A stretch of 64,000 nt of DNA from Halomonas sp. MCCC 1A13316 (GTDB lineage: Bacteria > Pseudomonadota > Gammaproteobacteria > Pseudomonadales > Halomonadaceae), in assembly GCF_014931605.1 (NCBI RefSeq), contig NZ_CP053382.1, forward strand, positions 2,294,001 to 2,358,000, read 5' to 3'. Position numbers and translations under genes: made by a program. Shown here one piece after another: positions 26,624 to 36,585 of the stretch (the first letter of the stretch is position 1; each line of letters starts with the position of its first letter). A model generated the notes under the pieces. The model saw only the letters and a list, made by a program, of their open reading frames with translations. It was not told where the DNA came from and made no database searches.

Positions 26624-27929
26624 TATCGTTGCGTCCTTGTAAATCCCTGGCAGCGTCATGCCCCGGTTCGTCGTGGTGGAAACCGTTGGTGACGGCCTGC
26701 TGCGTGTCAGTGCTGCCGCGCTCCTGGCGCGAGGCGACAACGGCATTGGCGAAGGCCCCCCAGCCGAGTGCCGGCAGCGGCCAGAACACCGGCTTGGCCA
26801 GCACCATCAGCAGCAGACAGACGAAGTTGATGGAGAAGGCGAACACCCAATCGGCGCTGCGATCACCCATGAGGATCAAGCGGTAGGCGGCACCGACGAA
26901 GGCGGAAAGCGTCAGACCGACATAGAGGGCGAAGCCCAGCAGACCGTAGTTGACCCAGGCCGACAGCATGCTGTGGGCATAGCCGCCGGTCACATCCGCC
27001 GAGGCGATATGGCCCCCGAAGCGGCCCAGCAGCGGGCTTGCGAGGATCTGCTCTACGGCTCGCTGCCCCAGGTTCTGGCGCGCCAGCCACGAACTGGTCC
27101 CCGACAGGTCGAATATCTGCAGCTGCCGACTGCCGGCCAATGCCTCGAACTGACTCACCACCAGTGCGATCAGGACGGCAACCACCGCCAGCAGCGTGAG
27201 CATGTATTTGACGCTCATGCCCGCCCACAGCATCAGCAGCAGCGCCGTCAGCGCAATGAAGGCATAGAGTTCAGAGCGCGCGCCCAGCACGAACATGACG
27301 AAGGCCCCGAGTACGATCAGAACGGCACGCACCACGGCCCGTTCGTTGACCGCGATCAGGAACAACAGCAGCACCAGGGCGCTGCGTGCATAGCCCTGGT
27401 AGGTAGAGACGCTATCGCCCGCCTCGACTTCGGCCTCGATCATGCGCCGGGCGAAGAACATCCACTGGCCGGTGGTGGCCACATGCAACATCAGGTAGCC
27501 GGCAATCAGCACGAAGGCGATCCAGAAGGCGCGTGTCAATCGTGGCGAATCGAGCGGTACGCGATAGCCCAGCACGAACAGCACCAACCACAGCACCAGT
27601 GTCTCGATGGTCTGTGTCAGCGCCGCCCGCATCACGCTGCCCCCGATCAGGCCGTAGTTGCCGACCGACCACAGCAGCACATAAGTGAAAAAGGACAGCG
27701 TGACCAGTGCATAGCCTCGGGTCGTGGCCAGCAGGACGTACAGTTGGGACGGCAGCAGCGCGCAATAGACGACGAACATCAACACCGACACCACCCCGAA
27801 CAGGCCACCCAGCACCGGTGGAATCATCCCCATCGCCACCAGAGTGTGATAGAGAATGAAGCCCGGAAATAGCACATAGAAACCGATGGCCGAGGCGCGT
27901 GTCGTCAGTGCGTCACCGGACAGGACCAT
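26583..27929 (-). CDS. wzy: Wzy-like polysaccharide polymerase
   Basis: This 448-residue polytopic membrane protein has about 11-12 helices, a family usually too diverged for firm sequence assignment. The periplasmic loop segment SSWLARQNLGQRAVEQILASPLLGRFGGHIASADVTGGYAHSML ends in an H-S-x-L motif typical of Wzy/O-antigen ligase loops. The locus also has wza, wzb, wzc and wzx, so a Wzy polymerase is expected, and this is the best candidate. The last about 40 residues form a hydrophilic tail that overlaps the start of the next GT4 gene. An alternative is that the other ligase-family protein (16.3-17.6 kb) is the polymerase. Confidence 0.75.
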   Translation of the reverse strand: MVLSGDALTTRASAIGFYVLFPGFILYHTLVAMGMIPPVLGGLFGVVSVLMFVVYCALLPSQLYVLLATTRGYALVTLSFFTYVLLWSVGNYGLIGGSVMRAALTQTIETLVLWLVLFVLGYRVPLDSPRLTRAFWIAFVLIAGYLMLHVATTGQWMFFARRMIEAEVEAGDSVSTYQGYARSALVLLLFLIAVNERAVVRAVLIVLGAFVMFVLGARSELYAFIALTALLLMLWAGMSVKYMLTLLAVVAVLIALVVSQFEALAGSRQLQIFDLSGTSSWLARQNLGQRAVEQILASPLLGRFGGHIASADVTGGYAHSMLSAWVNYGLLGFALYVGLTLSAFVGAAYRLILMGDRSADWVFAFSINFVCLLLMVLAKPVFWPLPALGWGAFANAVVASRQERGSTDTQQAVTNGFHHDEPGHDAARDLQGRNDNESGSPDFRPSAL

Positions 27930-27948
27930 GCCGATACTCCTGTATCGC

Positions 27949-29406
27949 TCAGTCGGCCAGCACGCGCTCGTAGAGCTCGCGCTGGGCCGTCGTGGTCAGT
28001 TCCGAGTTGTGCCACAGCAAGGTGAAGACACCGCCTATGGCGCGGCAGCGCGCCTTGAGCCTGCTGAAGCACTCGAAGGCCTCCTCCCCTGTGCCGAGCC
28101 CGAGATAGAGCGGTGAGATCACCGAAGCCTCCATGGCGATAAGCGGCCGGATGCGCAGCGCCAAGGGCTCACCCTTGACCGGGTCGAAAGCCGGATAATC
28201 AAAGCAGGTGCCACAGCGAAACCCGGGCGATTCGGCGTAACCCAGCGTGGTGTCGTAGTCCAGGCCGGCCTGCACGTAGCCCTGCAGCGTCAGCGGCATT
28301 TGCCAGCGCAGGTAGTGCATGCGCCCGCCCCACTGCGCCTGCTCGATTCCCTCCTCGGCGCACACCCGATGCAAGCGCACGGCCTCGTTGGCCAGCTCCT
28401 TGGGGTTGCGGAAGGTGTGGTAGCTGGGGTGCAGACCGATCTCATGGCCGCGCGCATGCATGCGTCGCATCAGATCACGCATGGCCGGATGCTCCGGCTC
28501 GTAGTCGGCATCCTTGCGCGGATCGGTTCGGCCGCAAATGAAGTAGAAGGCGCTGGTCAGGCCATGACGCTCGGAGACGTCCATCAGCCAATCAAAGGTA
28601 TTGAGCGGGTCCAGCGAATGCAGCCGACGGCGGGTACTCAACCGAACCCAGGGACCGACCAGCAGCGCCTGTGGGCGGCGATGCAACAGGACGTCGCCCA
28701 GCATCGCCCGCGCTAGCTTGATGTCACGGGCGAAGCCGTAGCGGCTGGGACGATCGACATCGTGGGTCGGGCGCTGTTCGAACACGTGCTGGCGCAGCTG
28801 TATCCCCGGCCACTGGCGTTGAATCACCTGACCGAGCACCGCCAGCCATTCATCGACCACGGGCCTGTCCAGATAGCCGTGGCGGCCGGCATGGGAAGCA
28901 CTGGCGGGGAAGCGGCAATGGCGATCGAGGACCTGAGCGTCGACCTCCTCCTGCCGCGACAGCATCCAATAGGTCATGCCGAGGATGTCGTAGTGAATCG
29001 TCAGTCCTCCCGCCATCGGCTCGACCAGCGGCTGCGGCAGGCTGGCGGCACCCGGGGCCGGCAACGGCAGGTCGAGCGGCGCGCGGAAACCTTCGGCCGT
29101 CGCATCCCACTGACAGTGTGGAAGCTCTCCGCCAGCCAGATAGAACCCCGGCTGCAGCCGATCGAAAAGGACGTGTCCCGGTGCCTCGGCGTGGCGAAGA
29201 TAGAGCCGTTCCGGCCCATCGCGTTCCAGCTTCAACGGCAGTCCGAAGCGTTCCTGCAGTATCTGTTCCAGCCAGGCAAGGACCGGCTCACTCGAGCTGA
29301 CACCCGAAGCAACCACGGTCAGATTATCCGTCACACAGGACGGATTCAGGGAGGCGTTCGGCCGCTCCGGGGAATTCCTGTCGTAAAGTGCAGTCATTTC
29401 ATTCAC
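27949..29406 (-). CDS. Polysaccharide deacetylase family protein
   Basis: This is a probable carbohydrate esterase 4-type enzyme that would remove N-acetyl groups from the exopolysaccharide or a precursor. The N-terminal 150 residues have no clear motif. The catalytic core then shows THDVD (metal-binding Asp), HEIGLHPSYHTF (metal-binding His pair region) and a C-terminal TLLWHNSEL His motif. I start at GTG 29406: it overlaps the upstream stop (GTGA) and has GAGGG at good spacing, whereas ATG 29397 is 17 bases from it. It has about 485 residues. It is coupled to the FemAB-like gene, a pairing often seen in exosortase-linked exopolysaccharide loci, but no exosortase is visible here. Confidence 0.78.
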   Translation of the reverse strand: MNEMTALYDRNSPERPNASLNPSCVTDNLTVVASGVSSSEPVLAWLEQILQERFGLPLKLERDGPERLYLRHAEAPGHVLFDRLQPGFYLAGGELPHCQWDATAEGFRAPLDLPLPAPGAASLPQPLVEPMAGGLTIHYDILGMTYWMLSRQEEVDAQVLDRHCRFPASASHAGRHGYLDRPVVDEWLAVLGQVIQRQWPGIQLRQHVFEQRPTHDVDRPSRYGFARDIKLARAMLGDVLLHRRPQALLVGPWVRLSTRRRLHSLDPLNTFDWLMDVSERHGLTSAFYFICGRTDPRKDADYEPEHPAMRDLMRRMHARGHEIGLHPSYHTFRNPKELANEAVRLHRVCAEEGIEQAQWGGRMHYLRWQMPLTLQGYVQAGLDYDTTLGYAESPGFRCGTCFDYPAFDPVKGEPLALRIRPLIAMEASVISPLYLGLGTGEEAFECFSRLKARCRAIGGVFTLLWHNSELTTTAQRELYERVLAD

Positions 29407-30344
29407 TTGGATTCCCTCTTCATCAGTGTGCGGGCCGTGACGTATGCCTCTCGGGCCAGCTGACGAATGCCCCGCTGGCTGATCGTGTAGTGGCATACCA
29501 GTCGCCCGCCCCATGCCTCTTTCATCTCCGCCACCGGCGCAATGTTGGCGCCGATGAAGTCGAAGACGGTGCAGCCTTGGCGTTCGAAGAAATTCAGCGC
29601 CTCCTCTGCGACCAGGTTGTTGACGCCGTCCTTCATGGCTTCGGTCTTCATCCCCGCCGACCATGCCAAGGCATGGCCCCCCGGCATGTACAGACAGACC
29701 CGCGTACCCATCGCCTCGCCCTCAGTACTACGTGCCAGGAAGCAGACGAAATGCTCCGGCCCCATCAGCTCGGCCAGGCGTGAGAGTTCAGCGGCATCCA
29801 GGCGATAGTCGAACCCCTTGCGGGCCTCCGGGCCCGCCAGGCAGTCGGCCACCGCGTGGTAGTCCTCGGTGACTTCGCAGTGATAGCCGAGCCGGCGGCA
29901 TTTGCGCGCCTTCTTGCGCGCGTTGGGGTCGATGGCGTCTTCGCGCGTGGCGATGTCCAAGTGGTAGGTGAAGCGCGGGCGTGCCGCCATGTTGGCCCAC
30001 TCGAAGGGACGCACGTCGTCAGCCACCGAGGAGAGGCTCAAGCTGCCACCGAACTCGCACTGCTGCAGGTATTCGGCCAGCCGGGTCAGGGCCAGACGTT
30101 TACGCCGATTACGCGAGGCGGGCCGCTCGCCGGCGCACTGGAAGTCGATCGGCAGATGAGGGTTGCGCGGCGGCGTCACCAGGCGACCCTGATGGTTACG
30201 GTAGAGCACCGTATCGAGCCGCCAGCCATCACCCTTGTCGGGAGTGAATGACAACGATTCGGCCGTCAGATCCCAGCGTTGCTCGTTGAACCGGATCCAT
30301 CCGGGATGGAACAGCGGGTCGGTTCTCTTGTGCATGTCTTCCAC
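29403..30344 (-). CDS. FemAB/GNAT-fold acyltransferase (Acetyltransf_6 type)
   Basis: This 313-residue protein has two GNAT-like halves. The second is clear: KKARKCRRLGYHCEVTED, FLARSTEGEAMGTRVCLYMPGGHALAWSAGMKTEAM and NFFERQGCTVFDFIGANI match the BioF2-like/FemAB-related domain found in polysaccharide loci. It may transfer an amino acid or acyl group to the glycan or to a sugar precursor. The start is uncertain: TTG 30350, GTG 30344 and ATG 30335 are all in frame. GTG 30344 lies 8 bases from AAGGA and is preferred. Stop and start overlap with both neighbours. The donor is unknown. Confidence 0.72.
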   Translation of the reverse strand: MEDMHKRTDPLFHPGWIRFNEQRWDLTAESLSFTPDKGDGWRLDTVLYRNHQGRLVTPPRNPHLPIDFQCAGERPASRNRRKRLALTRLAEYLQQCEFGGSLSLSSVADDVRPFEWANMAARPRFTYHLDIATREDAIDPNARKKARKCRRLGYHCEVTEDYHAVADCLAGPEARKGFDYRLDAAELSRLAELMGPEHFVCFLARSTEGEAMGTRVCLYMPGGHALAWSAGMKTEAMKDGVNNLVAEEALNFFERQGCTVFDFIGANIAPVAEMKEAWGGRLVCHYTISQRGIRQLAREAYVTARTLMKRESK

Positions 30345-30346
30345 AC

Positions 30347-30931
30347 TCAATGTCCTTCCTGGAACCAGCGAATGAGATACAGGCGTTCGGCCCGCATAGC
30401 GGTGTCGTGGTAGCGTTCGACCGGCACGAACCCCAGCTTTTTCGCCGATACGAGCGAAGGAGCATTGTCCGTCGAAATACGCGATGAGACGCCCTCGAGC
30501 CCGTGTCGCCCGAAGTGTTCTATTGCCAACTTTCTGAGCTCAGTTGCCACGCCTTTTCCGGCAATGTCCGGCCTCACCCCGATAAACCCTTCATGCACGG
30601 TATGCTCGGCTCGATCCCGGGCATTCACATAGAACATGTCGATTCCAACCACTTGCGTGGCGTTGGACTCTTCGACTGCCGCGACAAACAGCAGCTTGTC
30701 GCCTGCAAGTCGAAAAATCAGCCGCTGTGGCCAAGCCAATCGCCTGCCGTCATGTAGCGCGACATAGAGCGCCATAGCCTCTTCGTATTCATGTTTCCGC
30801 ATGCCGCGATACAAGATCGCTCCCGCCTGGACGGGCTCACACCTCGCCAAACGGTTGGCCATAATCAGACTATCGCGTATCACACGAAGCCCAGTGACGA
30901 GTGCTCTCGCATGCTTGATAAAACGTTTCAT
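30347..30931 (-). CDS. GNAT-family N-acetyltransferase
   Basis: This 194-residue acyltransferase has the acetyl-CoA-binding motif VRPDIAGKGVATELRKLA (Q/R-x-x-G-x-G/A pattern) near residue 120 and the SSRISTDNAPSLVSAKKLGFVPV block typical of the GNAT C-terminal half. It lies between wzx and the FemAB-like gene and overlaps the latter. The position suggests glycan or sugar-nucleotide acylation, though a protein target cannot be ruled out. GC content is lower than in the pgl genes, as in the adjacent wzx. Confidence 0.8.
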   Translation of the reverse strand: MKRFIKHARALVTGLRVIRDSLIMANRLARCEPVQAGAILYRGMRKHEYEEAMALYVALHDGRRLAWPQRLIFRLAGDKLLFVAAVEESNATQVVGIDMFYVNARDRAEHTVHEGFIGVRPDIAGKGVATELRKLAIEHFGRHGLEGVSSRISTDNAPSLVSAKKLGFVPVERYHDTAMRAERLYLIRWFQEGH

Positions 30932-30943
30932 TGGCTAAAGACC

Positions 30944-32410
30944 TCACGCCGCCTGGCTGCCGAAGGGAGGAACCGCCTCGTGACGAATGCGCAACCACAC
31001 CCAGCCTGCCGATAAAGGCACCATGCCGGCGATAAACCAGGCTAGGGAAAGGCTTTCACGGAGATACAGTACGATCAACGGCAGAGAAAGAAGCGAGAAC
31101 ATGGCCAGGTTCACCAGCTCGAAACGCATACTGCGTGCGAACGAAACGTCGACCTTGGCGAAGAACCATGCCTGTTGGAGCAGATAGACGACGGCACTGA
31201 CCACGGCGAAAGCAAGAATCGCCGTATCCGCCTCAGCTCCTGCAACAAAGAGTCCAAACAACAAACCGAAACGCGCCACGAGCATAAATAGCTGAGCCAA
31301 CATGGCATCGCGCTGAAGCTCAAGAACGCTCGCCAGCATGGACAATGGCGACCATTGAAACTGGATATACAGCCAAGGCAGCATCCACTGGGCATAAATA
31401 CCCGCCTTTCTCCATTCTTCGCCGAAAATGTTCGCGAAGAATTCGGGGCCGATGATCATGAGGGAAACCAGAGGCGGAATTCCCAGGATAGCGAGTTTCC
31501 TGTGTAACGACTCAACCAGCGCAGGTAGCTCATTCCTGCGTCTGGCTTCCGGCGCGTGCGACAGGAAGACATTACCCACAGCCTGCCCTATCAGACTGAC
31601 CGGCATCGTCAGGATACGCAGCGTCAAGCCATACAAACCGGCAACCGTGGCTCCGTAGAGCGCGACGAAGACGATTGGCGCCAACTGTAGGCTGCCGGTA
31701 TTGAACAGGCCGGTCCAGGTCGAGTAGATCGGAAAGTTCTTGTAACGCCGTGCCTGAAACACAATGTCCACTAAAGAACAGCGTCGAAACTCGGGACGAG
31801 ACAGCGCGGATAGTGCCAGCCCGGTGGCGCCGACGCCTTGGCCGGCCGCCTGGCCGCCCAGCAGACCGACCGGCCCCAACGGTGAGGCGCCAATCTGCAT
31901 GCCCAGTGTACCCAGCGCCTGCCAGATCCGCGTGCGCGCTATCTGGTCGAAGCGCCCGACTCTCACTGCCCACTTGTTGAACACTTGGTAGGTGCCAATG
32001 AGCAGGATGCCAAAGGGCACCAGCCACAAGTAAGACGCAAGATCGGGGAGGCCGAGCGCTAAAGCGATTGGCGCGGACCAAAACAACACGCCGAATGCCG
32101 CAAGGACCGTTGTTACCACGATACAGAGCAGCCCGAGCAACGCCAGGTTGGCCGCATCCTGATCATCCTCGGGTAACGGAATCGCCAGCTCGTAGCGCCC
32201 GGCAGCCAACACCGTAAAAAGTGCCAGGAAGGCGGTGAAGACAGCCAGCAGGCCGAAATCCTCCGGGGTATACAGCCGGGTCAGCAGCGGCGCGGCGGCG
32301 ATGGTCAGCAGTTGTGCCCCCGCCGTGCCGCCCACCAACACGCTGACCCCACGGGCGAAGGCATGGGTCGGTAGCAGACGTCTTGCCGGTATGACGAGCC
32401 GATTCAGCAC
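30944..32410 (-). CDS. wzx: Wzx-type lipid-linked oligosaccharide flippase
   Basis: This 488-residue MOP/PST-family membrane protein has about 12-14 helices and would flip Und-PP-linked repeat units to the periplasm for Wzy. The N-terminus HAFARGVSVLVGGTAGAQLL and LYTPEDFGLLAVFTAFLALF is typical of PST flippases. I use GTG 32410 with GGGAG 9 bases upstream; the frame continues upstream into wbpDE without a signal. GC content falls below that of the rest of the locus in the second half, which may mark the most strain-specific part of the cluster. Confidence 0.85.
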   Translation of the reverse strand: MLNRLVIPARRLLPTHAFARGVSVLVGGTAGAQLLTIAAAPLLTRLYTPEDFGLLAVFTAFLALFTVLAAGRYELAIPLPEDDQDAANLALLGLLCIVVTTVLAAFGVLFWSAPIALALGLPDLASYLWLVPFGILLIGTYQVFNKWAVRVGRFDQIARTRIWQALGTLGMQIGASPLGPVGLLGGQAAGQGVGATGLALSALSRPEFRRCSLVDIVFQARRYKNFPIYSTWTGLFNTGSLQLAPIVFVALYGATVAGLYGLTLRILTMPVSLIGQAVGNVFLSHAPEARRRNELPALVESLHRKLAILGIPPLVSLMIIGPEFFANIFGEEWRKAGIYAQWMLPWLYIQFQWSPLSMLASVLELQRDAMLAQLFMLVARFGLLFGLFVAGAEADTAILAFAVVSAVVYLLQQAWFFAKVDVSFARSMRFELVNLAMFSLLSLPLIVLYLRESLSLAWFIAGMVPLSAGWVWLRIRHEAVPPFGSQAA

Positions 32411-32435
32411 GTGATGTCTCTCCCTGACAGCTGGC

Positions 32436-34169
32436 TCAGGCAACCGCTTCCCCGAGCGCCGTGACAATGCGCTCCTGATCTTCTGCCGTGAGGTACGGAT
32501 GCATCGGCAGGTTGACCACACGACGCGAGGCCGCATTACCGATCGGCAGGTCGACCCCCGGGTCGGCCACCGCCGGCTGCTTGTTGAGCGGGATCGGGTA
32601 ATGCACGGCGGTGGGAATGCCGGCCTCAGCCAGGCGCGCGACTACCACCTCGCGATCGTCGACCTCCACCGTGTACTGAGCGTATGCGCTGGTGTTGTGG
32701 TCTTCCACATGGGGCGACGCGAAGCCGTGTGCACGCAGCAGGCGGCCATAGCGCTCGGCGACCTGCTCACGCAGCTTGAGCTCCTCATCGAGGATGCCAA
32801 GCTTGGGCAGCAGGATAGCGGCTTGCAGCGTGTCCAGGCGGCTGTTGACACCGATCCGGACGTGGTAGTAACGCCGCCCCTGGCCGTGACGGGCGATCTG
32901 GCGCAGCACCTTGGCCAGTTCGTCGTCGTCGGTGAACAGTGCCCCGCCGTCGCCGTAGCAACCCAGCGGTTTGCTGGGGAAGAAGGAAGTCGTGGCGATC
33001 TGCGACAGGCTGCACGAGCGACGTCCGCGATAGGTGGCCCCGAAACTCTGGGCTCCGTCCTCGATCACCGGAATGCCATGACGTTGGGCAATCTCGTTGA
33101 TGGCATCCATGTCGGCACACTGGCCATACAGCGACACCGGAACGATCGCGCGCGTGCGCGGTGTGATGGCGGCCTCCAGCTTCCCCGGGTCGAGCAGGTA
33201 AGTACGCGGGTCGACGTCGACATAGACGGGGCGTGCCCCAAGCAGCGCCACCGTCTCGGCAGTGGCGATATAGGTGAAGCCCGGAGTGATCACCTCGTCG
33301 CCGGGTGCGATGCCCAACGCCATCTGAGCGATCTGCAACGCGTCGGTGCCGTTGGCACAGGTGATGCAGTGGCGCACGCCGACGTAGTCGGCCAGACGCA
33401 TCTCCAGCTCTTCCACCTCGGGCCCAAGGATGTACTTGCCATGCTCCAGTACGTTGCGGATTCCGGCGTTGATACGCTCCCGGATGCGCACCTGCTGGGC
33501 CTTGAGGTCGATGAAATCCATGCGACGGGCATCCTTGCCGGCGGTGGTGGATCCTTGCTGTGCGGGGATGCAGCTCAGCGTGCCCTCTGCGAGGCGATAG
33601 CGATCACCGGTGTGCGGGCAAATCACTTCGCCCTTGCCTTCCAGGGGCAATTCGAGACGCTCGCCATGACGGCTCATCCAACCCTGCTGACGAGCGGGAA
33701 CGCCCAGCATCAGCGCGAAGTCGGGTACGTCGCGATTGACCACCGCGCCCGCACCGATGAAGGCATGGCGACCGATCGTCACGCCGCAAACGATGGTGCA
33801 GTTGGCTCCGAGCGTTGCTCCCTCGCGTACCAGGGTGTCGCGAAACTCGTCCTTGCGCTCGACCAGCGAGCGCGGGTTGTAGACGTTGGTAAAGACCATG
33901 CTGGGCCCGCAGAAAACTCCCGCCTCGAGGGTGACGTTGTCGTAGACCGAGACATTGTTCTGCACCTTGCAGCGGTCGCCGATGACGGCCCGGTTGCCGA
34001 CGAAGACGTTCTGTCCCAGCGAGACGCCACGGCCGATACGCGCACCGCCACAGACGTGAACGAAATGCCAGACGCGCGACGACTCGCCGATCTCGGCACC
34101 GTCGTCGACGATGGCGCTGGAATGGATCTGCACGCCGGGATATCGGTTGTCGATCGTTTGGCTGTCCAT
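32436..34169 (-). CDS. wbpDE: Bifunctional WbpD-WbpE fusion: sugar 3-N-acetyltransferase plus 3-aminotransferase
   Basis: Two enzymes are joined in one frame. Residues 1-205 are a left-handed beta-helix N-acetyltransferase like WbpD/WlbB, with hexapeptide repeats from 18 and the end segment [17 protein letters not shown] then CPHTGDRY. Residues 217-577 (361 residues) match a whole WbpE/WlbC PLP aminotransferase, with NGTDALQIA and Schiff-base Lys400 in [15 protein letters not shown]. Together they turn UDP-3-keto-GlcNAcA into UDP-GlcNAc(3NAc)A. ATG 34169 has GAGG 6 bases upstream; GTG 34181 overlapping the wbpB stop is the alternative. Met217 (33521) has AAGGA 10 bases before it, so a separate WbpE from internal initiation is possible. 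Confidence 0.92.
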   Translation of the reverse strand: MDSQTIDNRYPGVQIHSSAIVDDGAEIGESSRVWHFVHVCGGARIGRGVSLGQNVFVGNRAVIGDRCKVQNNVSVYDNVTLEAGVFCGPSMVFTNVYNPRSLVERKDEFRDTLVREGATLGANCTIVCGVTIGRHAFIGAGAVVNRDVPDFALMLGVPARQQGWMSRHGERLELPLEGKGEVICPHTGDRYRLAEGTLSCIPAQQGSTTAGKDARRMDFIDLKAQQVRIRERINAGIRNVLEHGKYILGPEVEELEMRLADYVGVRHCITCANGTDALQIAQMALGIAPGDEVITPGFTYIATAETVALLGARPVYVDVDPRTYLLDPGKLEAAITPRTRAIVPVSLYGQCADMDAINEIAQRHGIPVIEDGAQSFGATYRGRRSCSLSQIATTSFFPSKPLGCYGDGGALFTDDDELAKVLRQIARHGQGRRYYHVRIGVNSRLDTLQAAILLPKLGILDEELKLREQVAERYGRLLRAHGFASPHVEDHNTSAYAQYTVEVDDREVVVARLAEAGIPTAVHYPIPLNKQPAVADPGVDLPIGNAASRRVVNLPMHPYLTAEDQERIVTALGEAVA

Positions 34170-34177
34170 GGCGAGCC

Positions 34178-36474
<2,297 letters not shown>

Positions 36475-36511
36475 GACGCTTCCATGTTTTCGAGTGTTAG
36501 TGATCGACGCC

Positions 36512-36555
36512 AGGCCAGTCGGCCTCACGCCAGGGAACGGCCTGCCTCGGCAGGC
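36512..36555 (-). repeat. Two tandem small hairpins between wzc and wbpA
   Basis: GCCTGCC/GGCAGGC (36540-36555) and AGGCC/GGCCT (36512-36525) lie in the 110-base gap between wzc and wbpA. Neither has a T tract. They could be a processing or partial attenuation site that lowers distal expression, or an mRNA-stability element. Confidence 0.35.
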
Positions 36556-36585
36556 ACGGGCAGAATGCTTTTGCGCATGCAGCGC

